Source of the DNA: Pseudoips prasinana | Lineage: Eukaryota > Arthropoda > Insecta > Lepidoptera > Nolidae | Length of the DNA stretch: 64,000 nucleotides | Assembly: GCA_951640165.1 (NCBI GenBank) | Contig: OX621251.1 | Span: 23,026,893 to 23,090,892, forward strand | Direction: 5' to 3' | Part shown: one piece after another, positions 31,190-41,434 of the stretch | Layout of the letters: each line of letters begins with the position of its first letter | How positions within the stretch are numbered: position 1 is the first letter of the stretch | Program-made: the position numbers and the translations under genes | Notes under the pieces: model-generated | Told to the model about the DNA's origin: nothing | Databases searched by the model: none | What the model saw: only the letters and a program-made list of their open reading frames with translations

Positions 31190-31504
31190 ATCCCCGTCTA
31201 GCAAGAAAAACCAAGACATTGTTACAAAATTATGAAAAGAATCCTATGCGATTTTGTAATAATTTGTAAAAGATGATTCCCAAAACCATAAATTTGTAAA
31301 AGTTACAAGGGTTTTTGGTTTTCCTACGTAATAAGTATTGATGGAGTAGTTAGCATCACAAATTGTTAGTGAGAAAAGGTGGATTCTTTATTAGATAATA
31401 TTCTTAGCATTTTCATTATTTCATTTGCTTTAATGGCTGAATGATTTGTCGTTGAAATACTCCCTAGTAACTTTTAATTCTAATATTATCCTGAAACATT
31501 ATTT
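31190..31504. other. Spacer without a recognizable feature
   Basis: AT-rich sequence between the foldback element and the split SINE. Nothing supported. Confidence 0.5.
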
Positions 31505-32044
31505 ACACATGGCCATCTAATCCCAAACTAAGCAGAGCTTGTACTATGGAAACCAGATAACTCATATACTACATATCGCTGGTTTGCGAGAATAGCGACA
31601 GAACTAAAAATCGTTGATTTTAGAGAATGGCATTTTTTAATTTCTTTCTAAATGTTTTAGTGCATACCGCAAATTGTAAATGTTTTATTGAGGGATTGAC
31701 TTTAGTGATTAAAGGAAAATTTATCGTAGCATCAAAAAATATAAAAACATTTTAGAGTTATTATTAAAATTATTAAAAAAATCGTCTTACAGAGGGGGGT
31801 TTCAGACATCAGTCCTTATTCATGAGAATCCAAATTATAAAAATCAACTTATGTCATTTATTTAGCTGTAAAGCCTCATAAAAATCCAAATTAAAACTAA
31901 CAACAGTGTTAAAAACTTTTGTACTTAAGTATAACAAGTAAAAATGGTTTAATAACATACAAAAGTAACATTATTTTCAGGTAATAAAAACCTTGTTTGA
32001 ATGCTTCAAGTTCTTTTACTTTCAAAATTAAAAATAAAATTCAA

Positions 32045-32405
32045 ATCAGGTAATTTATAATATGCGTCAAAAATACGGCGTTGAGTCTCATCATCAAACT
32101 TTGTGTTACACTTTAACTTGTATTTTTCTGTACATCCTGGACCTAATCGTGTCTCACATAAATTTATTATCTTTCCCTGCATTTCTTAGACGTTTTGGTA
32201 TATTCGATTTCCAAAGTTCTGGCTGAATGTTCCTCTTACGTGTAATATTTTGGTTTGATACACGTGAAATATTTTCTTCTTCATTCTCTTCTAGTGTTTC
32301 ATGAGAATTTGACGATAAATCATTATTTTCAATGTCATAGTTCGATCTTCCGATAAAAACTCTTTCTTCCTTTCCTTCTTCACTTTCAGCATTCATATGG
32401 GTCAA
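32045..32405 (-). pseudogene. Transposon-encoded protein fragment (RKR...W and CxxxxxxxC motifs)
   Basis: The first frame gives an acidic stretch and then ITRKRNIQPELWKSNIPKRL. After a frameshift near 32,165 a second frame gives NLCETRLGPGCTEKYKLKC followed by NTKFDDETQRRIFDAYYKL, down to about 32,050. The two blocks together resemble the N-terminal region of a transposase family common in Lepidoptera, but I cannot name it with certainty. No DDE residues are visible in the rest of the element, so it is an internally deleted or badly decayed copy. Confidence 0.55.
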
Positions 32406-32689
32406 TTCAATAGCTTCTGGTTCACTTTCTATTCGTGAATTACTTTCCTTTCTACTGCAGTCTCATTATTTTCGTAGTTAGTTTCTTATTGGTAGAAGAG
32501 CTAGAAGTCGAAGAAGATGAGCTAGAAGATGATGATGACGATATGGATGGTGATCTTTGTCGCAAAATCAATTTATTTTCTTCGGAATTATTATCTGGAA
32601 TTCAGTAAATATTTATTTATTTACAGAATAAAAACCAAAAGGAACAGTTATCGTAATCGCATGCATTTCACGGGTTTCTTCAAGAGGAA

Positions 32690-32775
32690 CAAGCTATTAT
32701 GTAATAGATACACTGACATTTTTGTTATTCCCGGCAATCGAACCCAGGAGGTTACGGTCAGCCACTAGCGTAAAC
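32690..32775 (-). repeat. Possible tRNA-like SINE remnant
   Basis: The minus strand has GGGTTCGATTGCC (B-box-like) about 25 bases after CTAGTGGCTGACC (A-box-like). It is too short and isolated for a firm call. Confidence 0.4.
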
Positions 32776-33925
32776 GTCAACTATTTTCTGCAACAGGACG
32801 AACTACACATCGGATTAAAAATAATATTTTTTAATCCGATGATTTTATTTTGCTTACCTGATGTGTTATTATAATTTATATTATTTTCGGTATTTTCATC
32901 GCAACTTATTACGGACGCATTTAACGGCAAACTGCTTCAATGTTTATTGGAACCTAAAATATTTTAAAAAGTTGAAAGAATAAATAAACTTGAGACAAAC
33001 TGCAACTATACGAAAATTGTAGGCTAAGTTTCTTGTTCACTATTCATTAAATCATGTTGATCCTCATTTCCTTTATTTTAACTGGCTGCTTCTTTCAAGT
33101 TTCTGCCATCTTAAATAACTCAGAGAAAGATAATTTTCTAAAAAAATAATTTAACGTAAATAATTAATTATCAATGAAAACAATGTAAAATATTTACTCA
33201 ATATTTCTGTCTAAATTACTTGAACACAGACGCATTTCGTAATAAGAAGCAAAACCATGCCAATTTTTTTCAAAACTAACGACGTTTCTTATTTACGACA
33301 AAATAAAATCTGTTTATTTTTCGTCAATATAGACTCAAATAACATAAGTTCGGTATAAAATACAATATCATAAGCAATCACCCTTAGTTATTCAAGAATA
33401 CAGGCTTAAATAGAAATAAGATATAAAAAGATACTTACTTTTATCAGGAACAACGACGGATCACTAAATATGTCAATATTCTTGAAAAAATAAACAATAA
33501 TTGTTGCAACCAAACTGTAAATACGTCGGTATTTTCGAGAATCGACCGTGCGTTCACTCTTTTGTCTTTGGCTGATCTGAGATGAGCCTTTATTTGTGAT
33601 TACGCTTCGAGTGTTTTTTCTCGAACGGATAATGACGCTGTCTCTTTTTAACGAAAACTGGCGCGAAATTGGCGTTGCGTCTCTATTCACGATAAAATAT
33701 CACAGATTTATGATTGTTTGTCATACAGAATTCAATTTGACAGAATTTTGAATTACGTCCATATTCTCGCAAACCAGCGATATAATACTTATATAGATAA
33801 CTAACACCCAGACTCAGGACAAACTGACATGTTCATACACACAAATATCTGTCCTGGGTGGAATCAAACCCACCTCCAGCGTGAAAAGCAAGCATTTGCC
33901 AACCACACCAACAGGCCCATCAATG

Positions 33926-34227
33926 CCAACAATTATTGGCATTTTATTTCATTTTCAATGAGAATAAAACAAGATATTTTTTTTCAATATTTTAATCAAT
34001 ACAGCATCACAGTGAATTCTTAAAGATACAAAACATTCATTTTTCCAAGGAATAAGTTGTATGTGAAAATATCCACTACCTACTCACTCACAAGAGAGCT
34101 CCTGGCAATCTGCATGTGAGTACATTAATAAATGTGTGAAGCTCATCTATTACATTCCAACAAAAAATTTTCGACAATAAAAAATAAACTTTAATAAAAT
34201 ATCAAAAATGTATTCATTTCTTTCTAT
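33926..34227. other. Region downstream of Ku70
   Basis: AT-rich; presumably holds the Ku70 3' UTR. No canonical AATAAA is evident on the minus strand immediately after the stop, so the poly(A) site is not located. Confidence 0.5.
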
Positions 34228-36000
34228 TCATTTGCAATGTTTATAAACTAATTCTACAAGGTCATTTTTTTTCAAGCCAGTGAGTGCAGGTAAGTTAGGA
34301 ATTTCTTTAAATTTTAATATATCTTTCAACTGAGCTACAGTGTAAGCTTCTACTTTATTTGTGCTAAGCCGTTGCTCTAATAAAGATTCATCAATACCTT
34401 CAGTTTTTGGTCTCTTGCACTCAGGCCCATCTCCTCTAGATGATGCTGGTTTCTTTAAAACTACAACATTAAAAGGTCCAAATATTTCATGAAATATATC
34501 ATCCTGAAGATTTTCAAATCTTTCTTGATCTGGTTTTGTTGTATCTGTGAAGGGGTCAATATCTAACCCCTCTAGTGCTATTGCCTCTATAGCTCTATAC
34601 TGTGCTTGCAGTTTTGGATTCTCAAACATGTCAGGTTTATAATCAAACTGCAACTTGCGGAGTATATCTTTCATAATAGTTTTATTTGGTGCACTAGGTA
34701 TTTGTATGTCTTCATCATCTTCAAAAATAGGAATGTCCCGCACATTCTCTACAAATGGTATGTGAATTATATCAAATCCTACATCAGCATCTAAGCCCAA
34801 TGGCTTACTTGTAGGAGAGAGAGCTACAATGATTGTTCTTGCATTGACCCTTGTACAAAGAACACATATTGCAACCATATTTGTCTCTAAACATGCTTGA
34901 TGAAGAGCTTTAAATGCTAAAGTGGAACCTTCAATTACACCTTCATTTGGAAACAAAAAATAACCAGTCTTTAAAAACCATTTCTCTTTACAAATATTTG
35001 TGGCTGGTTTAAACCCAAGAAGTTTTAACATAGGAGGGCCAAATGGGTTCCTGAGTGTCTTCATTTCATCATCAGTAAACTCTATTCTCTCTTCACCAAT
35101 TGTTTGATAATGAAGTATTTCAGATTTCAACACAGGCATTGGTTTCGACTCTTCTTCATCAATGTCCATATCAGTATCATTATTCATTTTAACTTTCATT
35201 GTTTTGTTAACAGTTGTGAGAACAGCATTGGTATCTCTGTGTAAGACAGACTTTTTTTGCTGTGTTTGGCCATATCCTTTCAATAGACTGTACACTCCAA
35301 CTCCAAGAGCTAGACCATCACCAATTTCAAAACTTAACCGAGCTACAGCAAGATGGCGATGTGACTGCTTATGCATCAGTTTCTCAACTTCTTTATGATC
35401 CCATACACAACTTGGAAATTCATCATCTGAATTATTGGCATTAGTTAAAAAGTCTTTATAGAACTGATCAATTATATAGTCCTCTTCAGAAATATTTATT
35501 AGCCTTATTTCAATATTAGAATCTGTCAAGTCAACAACTCGTTTCAGTGCTGGTTTTTGGTCAGTCTGTAATGGTGGAATATCAAAACGAGACAATATGA
35601 TAACATTACGAGACGAGAGCTGTCTCTTACAGCTAGCAAACGCTTTGCTGCAGTACCAGAGGACATCAGAAATTACCAAATCTGGAGCTTGCTTCACAGT
35701 AGATATGTCGATTTTTTTAAGTTTCATGAACTCGTCCAGTGTCGGTAGTGTAAGAGGGAACACTTCTTCTACACTTTTAATTCCAAATATTGTCGAGTTA
35801 GAGGCTTCGGTGCCAAACAAACATACACCTATGAAATGGGAGCTGGAAATTCGTAAATACTGACGTACCATACGGCATGTAGCTGCGTAACCCACTTTCG
35901 CTGTATCGCGGTGGCCAGGATCGTAAATATTTATGCATATTATAGTGGCGGGAACACCTTTCCATGATGAGAATTCTTCGGTCTCGTCGTCGGAGCTCAT
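34228..36000 (-). CDS. Ku70: Ku70 (XRCC6), ATP-dependent DNA helicase 2 subunit 1
   Basis: An uninterrupted 590-residue frame from the ATG at 35998-36000 to the stop at 34228-34230; human Ku70 is 609 residues. Ku70 pairs with Ku80 as a ring that binds DNA ends for non-homologous end joining and also binds telomeres. The N-terminal Ku-type von Willebrand A domain spans about residues 14-240 (AATCRMVRQYLRISSSHFIG, ISDVLWYCSKAF). The central beta-barrel spans about 245-460 and includes the conserved NPFGPPMLKLLGFKP and FLKTGYFLFPNEG. A helical C-terminal arm follows (PKLQAQYRAIEAIALEG). A SAP DNA-binding motif closes the protein (VAQLKDILKF ... LTGLKKNDLVELVYKHCK, about 551-590). There is no intron in the coding region. 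It is the first conserved gene proximal to the telomeric array, about 12 kb from its edge. Confidence 0.96.
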   Translation of the reverse strand: MSSDDETEEFSSWKGVPATIICINIYDPGHRDTAKVGYAATCRMVRQYLRISSSHFIGVCLFGTEASNSTIFGIKSVEEVFPLTLPTLDEFMKLKKIDISTVKQAPDLVISDVLWYCSKAFASCKRQLSSRNVIILSRFDIPPLQTDQKPALKRVVDLTDSNIEIRLINISEEDYIIDQFYKDFLTNANNSDDEFPSCVWDHKEVEKLMHKQSHRHLAVARLSFEIGDGLALGVGVYSLLKGYGQTQQKKSVLHRDTNAVLTTVNKTMKVKMNNDTDMDIDEEESKPMPVLKSEILHYQTIGEERIEFTDDEMKTLRNPFGPPMLKLLGFKPATNICKEKWFLKTGYFLFPNEGVIEGSTLAFKALHQACLETNMVAICVLCTRVNARTIIVALSPTSKPLGLDADVGFDIIHIPFVENVRDIPIFEDDEDIQIPSAPNKTIMKDILRKLQFDYKPDMFENPKLQAQYRAIEAIALEGLDIDPFTDTTKPDQERFENLQDDIFHEIFGPFNVVVLKKPASSRGDGPECKRPKTEGIDESLLEQRLSTNKVEAYTVAQLKDILKFKEIPNLPALTGLKKNDLVELVYKHCK

Positions 36001-36270
36001 GTTTATAGAAAATTTTAAGTAGACTCTATGAGGAGATTTTTGAACCGAAAAATAAGACCACGAATTTGTTTACAAGAGTTCCAAAGAAAGTATTAGAAAG
36101 GGATTAAATAAATAAAAGTAATTTAAAGAATGTTATTGACAACGATAAGTTCCCAAGCAAGATGAAACAAGTTTGTTCTGATATATTTTTTTATATCCGT
36201 TTTACGGCTCTGGCTTCTTCGGCCTTATGAGCCTTCAGTAAATATATTTTTATATCATTTATTTCGGCGC
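36001..36270. promoter_or_regulatory. Ku70 upstream region
   Basis: Upstream of the Ku70 ATG. No TATA box is obvious. A dispersed repeat segment (TTTTACGGCTCTGGCTTCTT, near 36,200-36,241) is present here; inverted and direct relatives occur at 38,304-38,345 and 57,950-57,985. The promoter itself cannot be placed. Confidence 0.35.
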
Positions 36271-36275
36271 CAACG

Positions 36276-37880
36276 CACAGTGGAACGAATGTATGGGAGC
36301 GGTTGGACGTAGACATGTCCGAAAAATAAGAGTAAAATTATGACAAACTAATGATGCCATCTTATTCGATTACTTAATGCCTTCATAAATTGTGGTGATG
36401 AATTTCTTCATAACTCCCATATTTCGGGAGTAATTTGAGAAAATGTGAAATTTTACTATGAAAATGAGTGTATCGAGCTCTCTCCCTCCTGATTCCGGGC
36501 TTGTTTCAAGTAGCGGTCTCTAATATCGTAATGCTATTACTAAGAGCTATATTTAATACTAAGACACATAGTGCGCCAAATGTGCACTTTCTGGGATAAA
36601 AGGAAATGAAAATTAAAAAAAAAAAACGTTTTTTCCCCATTTGTATTTACTTTAAACCGCAGACAGACTTATTAAGAGGTCTATAAATATATTATATATA
36701 TACAGAAATATATATTAACAAAAATATTCACAAGAACTGATGAGAGTATGACTTTTAAGTAAGTTGAAGATTTACGAGGACTAGGATGTGTACAAGTTGA
36801 AGCATCAGATTTAGCAGGAGAAATTATGGGCTCGATGACGTCACTTATATTTTCTGTAGAAGGTTCCATATTTTCATTCTGTAATTCCGGCCATTGAATT
36901 GCAGCCTGTAGCCAAATCTCATGTTTCTTCCGAAACTTATCTGTGCTTCTTCCAGACTTTGTCCATTTTGCATAAATGCGGTAGCAAAATCGACGACACC
37001 AGTCTTTTAAACTTGTTTCAGCACTTTCACATAACTGAACACAACTGTTATCTTTTAAAACACTGAACAAATAGTTAAAGTCGCGTAAATCTTTATGTGC
37101 GCGTGCGCATAAAGCAACGTGAATATCAAGATTTGTATTAAAATTTGGAAAATACATTGCGAGATTAGCTTGGATACAACGAGGTGTAAATCAACACTGA
37201 TTTTAAAGTTACTAATAGTGACCTATTTATATAAAATCCAGGTATCCCAGGTATCCTTTGTTAAATATTGCAAGGTAATTAGTTATTGTGATAATTAGTA
37301 AATGATGCATGCTAAATTAGTGTATTAAGAGCCATTTAGTAATTAAATAATAGCAATGTTCTTATCAGTAATCATTAGTGCATCAGTTTTATATGTAAAC
37401 CTTAAGTCCCTAATTATATATCCTAATTAGCTTATATCTTCTCTAATTGGCTGCTCAGAAATGTTATTGTAATAAGGTAAACCTTTAGAAAAACGGTTTT
37501 AATCAACAAAATAAACAAAAAATAAAAAAATTGTGTCATAAAATAAACATCACTCTTTATCCCAGAAAGTGCACATTTGGCGCACTATGTGTCTTAGTAT
37601 TAAATATAGCTCTTAGTATTAGCATTATGATATTAGAGACCGCTACTTGAAACAAGCCCGGAATCAGGAGGGAGAGAGCTCGATACACTCATTTTCATAG
37701 TAAAATTTCACATTTTCTCAAATTACTCCCGAAATATGGGAGTTATGAAGAAATTCATCACCACAAGTTATGAAGGCATTAAGTAATCGAATAAGATGGC
37801 ATCATTAGTTTGGCATAATTTTACTCTTTTTTTTCGGACATGTCTACGTCCAACCGCTCCCATACATTCGTTCCACTGTG
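36276..37880. mobile_element. Long-TIR DNA transposon with CACAGTG termini (Transib-like)
   Basis: About 340-bp inverted repeats (36276-36600 and 37550-37880) begin CACAGTGGAACGAATGTATG at the left and mirror it at the right. The target duplication is CAACG (36271-36275 and 37881-37885). A related, uninterrupted copy of the target sequence lies at 43,456-43,612, reading GGCGCCAACGCGG in reverse complement, which confirms the boundaries. Termini with CACAGTG/CACWATG and 5-bp GC-rich duplications are typical of Transib, the RAG1-related superfamily; the assignment is inference from termini. Confidence 0.75.
36681..37157 (-). CDS. ORF inside the Transib-like element, function unknown
   Basis: A 158-codon frame between the TIRs, on the minus strand, from the ATG at 37155-37157. 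It encodes a Cys-containing, partly helical protein (HVALCARAHKDLRDFNYLF, LKDWCRRFCYRIYAKW, FRKKHEIWLQAAIQWPE), then a Ser/Thr-rich segment and a hydrophobic end that looks translated from AT-rich DNA. I do not recognise the family, and no RAG1-like DDE core is visible. It could be an accessory or N-terminal transposase fragment, or a captured exon. Its sole-occupant position suggests a deletion derivative of a larger element. Confidence 0.45.
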   Translation of the reverse strand: MYFPNFNTNLDIHVALCARAHKDLRDFNYLFSVLKDNSCVQLCESAETSLKDWCRRFCYRIYAKWTKSGRSTDKFRKKHEIWLQAAIQWPELQNENMEPSTENISDVIEPIISPAKSDASTCTHPSPRKSSTYLKVILSSVLVNIFVNIYFCIYIIYL

Positions 37881-38165
37881 CAACGTGGAAAAGACGCATC
37901 AGGGCATTGTTTCATTTTCAAAAACTGGTGTAATATCAAGTTATTATGTGTAAATATGGTGGATTTTTAGACATAACATCATGAACAACGTACACAAGTG
38001 GAGGAAAGTGCCTTATTGCCGTGAATTGCGATTTTGTGTGTTGAATCTATAGTGGTTTAACCACAATTGGAAGGACCTAACCCTCGCAACACAGGGAAAC
38101 CTAGTGCGAGGACTAGACCACTTTTACTTATGTATTTTATTGGAAATAAACTTATTAAACTTAAA
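37881..38165 (+). repeat. Target repeat of the Transib-like element, right part
   Basis: 37,881-38,030 matches the reverse complement of 43,450-43,607 (shared TGTTTCATTTTCAAAAACTGG and GTGGATTTTTAGACATAACA). The family is unknown. The segment ends in an A-run near 38,163, as a retroposed sequence would. Confidence 0.6.
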
Positions 38166-38359
38166 AAAAAAATCTAAAACTCCATAAAGCCTCTAGTAAA
38201 GTCTCCACTGCTTTACTGGGGTACGACAAGGACTACGTATGATTTGACTGTGAGGGACTTTACTTGACATGACGAAAATAAATGAAATAAAAATATATTT
38301 TACGGAAGGCTCGTAAGGCCGAAGAAGCCAGAGCCGTAAAACTGAATTTAAAAAAAATT

Positions 38360-38540
38360 GCTGTGTGATGACGGAATAGAATATCATCAACCCATCTCAC
38401 CCCGTGGGGGGCGTAGAAATCGACCGAGGGAATACCTACCAGCCCGGCGTCTGCCAAGCGTGGTGATTATGGCATATCCCCCCATTCTTTGGGGAGGCTT
38501 TTATCCAGCAGTGGACGTACTTTTGCTGACATGATGAAGA
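38360..38540 (+). repeat. SINE-like interspersed repeat, family 1, copy 1
   Basis: Shares the core CCAAGCGTGG(T/C)GATTATGGCAT and CAGCAGTGGAC with the copies at 43,764-44,024 and 47,740-48,006. Shorter and internally deleted. Confidence 0.75.
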
Positions 38541-39385
38541 TACTTTTAGTGTCCTAAAAAAGTTGGGTGCTCCACAGTACCTCAGGGTTTAAAACTATTG
38601 CCAGTTGCCACATAACCCCACACTGTATTTTAAGGTTTGGCTAGTATTGTAACCCTAAAGAGTGTAACTTTTATTACTCTGAGAATTATTTCAATACTTA
38701 CCTTTTATTTTCTTTAAAACATTAACATATTGAGAACTTATAAGATTGCCTAATGAAGTAATGAGCCTAAACATTTGTGGGCCATGAGCCTCGACAAAAG
38801 CTGCAGTGTTAAACAGGGGTAGTGATTGTTCTCGATTACCCGGAGCTTCCGTTAAACGCATTGCAAGGATAGCTACTGTGGCGATTTTAGTGGTAAGACT
38901 GGGTTTATTCCAGGAGGACCCACATAACTTACCTGGTATGTGCCGTGTGTGTTTATTGTTTGTTCTGCTAGCAACTATTTCTTATAAATTTAACTACTTG
39001 TCAATAGAGATGTAAGAGTCTGTGTAGTTTAGTTAATTTTTCATCGTAAAATGAATAAAAGGTTCATGTCTAACTGTATAGTAGTCTTTGTCATGAAATG
39101 AATAAAAATAAATATTGCAATCAACTATAGTTTTCAATGGTCAAGAATCTTACAAAAACTTAGGTAGGTACTTTGATTATGAATAGTCAAGGTCAAGATT
39201 GGTATAGATAAAGTGATAGAGAAGTATTGGGCACATTAGCACTTTTGTTTATGATCTAGGACTTCCAAAGATATTAGATGGTATGGACCAACACTATTAG
39301 GTTAATAAAAAACAATTATTTTCTCACACATTAATTGTATTTTTAAACCTAGTATACCTCAAGTCACAAATGAATATTACTAATG
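38541..39385. other. Cyclin Q 3' flank
   Basis: No supported gene. It contains the 3' UTR of cyclin Q at its right edge and otherwise AT-rich unassigned sequence. Confidence 0.45.
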
Positions 39386-41254
39386 TTATATTGGTTCTGG
39401 CTCTCGGCCATAGACCTGCATAATTTTTTCCATGATCTCCCAATTTTTCTCTTTCTGTAAATCCTTTGTGAATACCTGTGAAAATTTAGTGGTGATTAAT
39501 AAAATAAGCTAGTACAGTAAAAATCTAACCCTCACCCAGGATCCTAAAATTATCACAATAATATCATTTCAGAGATTAGTCAACTGCCATATAAGCATAG
39601 GCATGCAGTCAGTCTAAAGATGAGTGACCACAAAACTGGTTCAGTTCAGAGTTTCTCTGTGTTGCTTGTTATGTGTGTCACCCTAGTGTCAGAGTTGCTC
39701 AAGCCGCCCAGTAGGCCACTGACATGGCTTAATGACTGTTGTCTTATGACTACAAGCTAGACCGACAGCTTAATGTGCCCTCCAAAGCACGGAGATATCC
39801 AGAAATTAATCCACTTCGGCGGTCACCCATCTATGGACTGACCGCAAGCCTAGTTGCTTAACCTCACCATTCGCTTATGGACCGGCGAGAGCATCTAGCT
39901 ATGAGCGCCTCTCTGTGTTTGGAGGGTATGTTAAGGACCTTGGTTGTAGTCATAAGATTAAACTAGGTATAGGGCCCCCTTGACCCACTTTAACACTAAA
40001 GTAAATACTTCCCATAGGATAAAGTAATACACAAACATGCAATTCATAGTATAAAAGCAAACAGACAAATATTTGCCCTAAATAGGAACAGCACCTGAAA
40101 AAAAGGGTTCTGAAATAGTAGTGAGGTAACTACGTAACTAGTCTACATAGCTGTTGATGTTCTACCATAGATAATGAGGTCCTAATTATAGTGTCCAGCA
40201 TGTGTGCTAAAAACAATTTTGTGACTTTTCTGTTATGATAATTTCTCTGTACAAAATATCAGTACAAAGCCTGGAAGTTGGCGATCTTACACCCCTGTGA
40301 ATTGCAGAGCATGTAAAGGCATTGGTCTTGCACCTAACCATTATTGTGTTCATCCCATCATGAGAGTGATGGAATAGAAAGTAGCACAGTAGTGTCAGCA
40401 CACACACATGTGCAGTATAGCATCTGCTGTGCAAATTGCTAATCTTCTTTGAGACTGGTTACCATGGGCAAATTTGGATCGTAGTAGGGTAGGTATTATG
40501 ACAAATGCAGTCAAATATTTCAAGGATCATCAAACTAAATTATCCTAAAGTATATTATGCCGCATTATTATGTACACAAATTACGTACCGAATACCAAGC
40601 AGCATCGTCATCTAATGTTGATGCTAAAGGCACTGAAACTCCCAAAACATGAAGAGCTAGAGTAAGACATGCCACAGCGATGTGCGGTGCTCTGTATTCT
40701 AATATTGCTGGGGAATGATGGAAATCCTGCAGAAACGCCATGGCAGAGCGCGGTATAGGCGCAGATCGCCACTGACTCGGCGGGAACCATTCTTGAAGAG
40801 ATCGCAGGTAGTGCAGGAGATATCTGTGTGGAGAGGGTGTATCCAAGTTGAAACCCAACAATCGTAGCACTAACAATTCCGCCTGAGCTACCGCACCACG
40901 CCACGACCAGTATTCGTCACCAAGCTCCAAAGGCCCTGCGCCTCGGTTGATAGAATTGTGTGCGACATTTACAGCGTCCCTCAGACGCACCGGTTCATCT
41001 CTCGACTTCCCCGCCGCACATAAGCATGCCGTACATATCACATAACAATCGTAGTCATTCTTATCAACTTCTTTGAAAAATTTATGATAAAATATTGCAG
41101 CCGTAGCGACAGTGGCTGGTTGTAGTCCAAGTTTAATTCCACATTCGAAAATAAAGTTGGTTGCTAAACTATGACCTGGAGCACTGCGATAGTCAGGCAA
41201 TCGCCTTTCACGCCTACTGCTTTGTAAAGCCATCACATCTATTACGTCTTTCAT
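39386..41254 (-). CDS. CCNQ: Cyclin Q (FAM58A / CCNQ), two exons
   Basis: Exon 1 is 40589-41254 and exon 2 is 39386-39475, joined in phase 0 across GTACGT ... CACAG splice sites; the sum is 251 residues, against 248 for the human protein. Cyclin Q is the activating cyclin of CDK10. The first cyclin fold has FIFECGIKLGLQPATVATAA and FYHKFFKEVD; next come the typical ELGDEYWSWRGAVAQAELL and LLRLLGFNLDTPSPHRYLLHYL; the second fold has APHIAVACLTLALHVLGV; the C-terminal exon gives VFTKDLQKEKNWEIMEKIMQ and VYGREPEPI. I chose the ATG at 41252-41254 because it gives the family length; a second ATG lies 7 codons downstream (41231-41233). The intron (39476-40588) holds a SINE-like copy. Confidence 0.93.
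39655..39905 (+). repeat. SINE-like interspersed repeat, family 2, copy 1 (cyclin Q intron)
   Basis: Shares CACCCTAGTGTCAGAGTTG, the CCGACAGCTTAA(T/C)GTGCCCTCC core and GGTCACCCATCTATGGACTG with copies at 62,030-62,245, 59,820-60,125 (inverted) and about 63,595-63,800 (inverted, partial). Confidence 0.75.
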
Positions 41255-41434
41255 ATCCTCTAAAAGTTGTAACACAAAATAATATTTCCGCAGGACGCTT
41301 TATTTGTATTTGTATTAGGTTATACCATAGACTAAATATACCAAGAAAAAAAGATTTTTTTTTTTTTTTTTAATTTTGTTTTCGGCGCTTTGTACAGGCT
41401 AAGATAATAGACCATACCGCCTCGTCTTCAGTTG
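41255..41434. promoter_or_regulatory. Cyclin Q upstream region
   Basis: Between the cyclin Q ATG and the foldback element at 41435. Only about 180 bp, with an A/T run at 41,343-41,372. The promoter must lie here or overlap the transposon; no motif decides it. Confidence 0.4.

Larger units (their letters stand above)
31577..33779 (-). mobile_element. DNA transposon with 18-bp TIRs inserted in a SINE
   Basis: The left end reads CGCTGGTTTGCGAGAATA and the right end is its exact reverse complement (ending at 33779). The flanks are ACATAT on the left and ATATAATA on the right, compatible with a 4-bp ATAT duplication, though the palindromic AT sequence makes this ambiguous. Four-base duplications occur in Sola elements, which is a possible class. 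It contains a decayed ORF and a 14-bp hairpin at 32808-32841. Confidence 0.75.
31505..33925 (-). repeat. tRNA-derived SINE split by the transposon at 31577-33779
   Basis: The minus-strand head (33,925 to 33,780) contains an A-box-like TGGTGTGGTTGG and a B-box GGTTTGATTCC (33860-33870), the internal pol III promoter layout of tRNA-derived SINEs. The tail (31,576 to 31,505, with CAAACTAAGCAGAGCTTG on the + strand) matches the tail of the SINE at 43,210-43,455. The two parts are separated exactly by the 2.2-kb transposon. Confidence 0.75.

Noticed and set aside
33830..33925. A functional tRNA gene
   Set aside because: A- and B-box-like motifs are present, but no cloverleaf can be closed and the sequence continues into a SINE tail.
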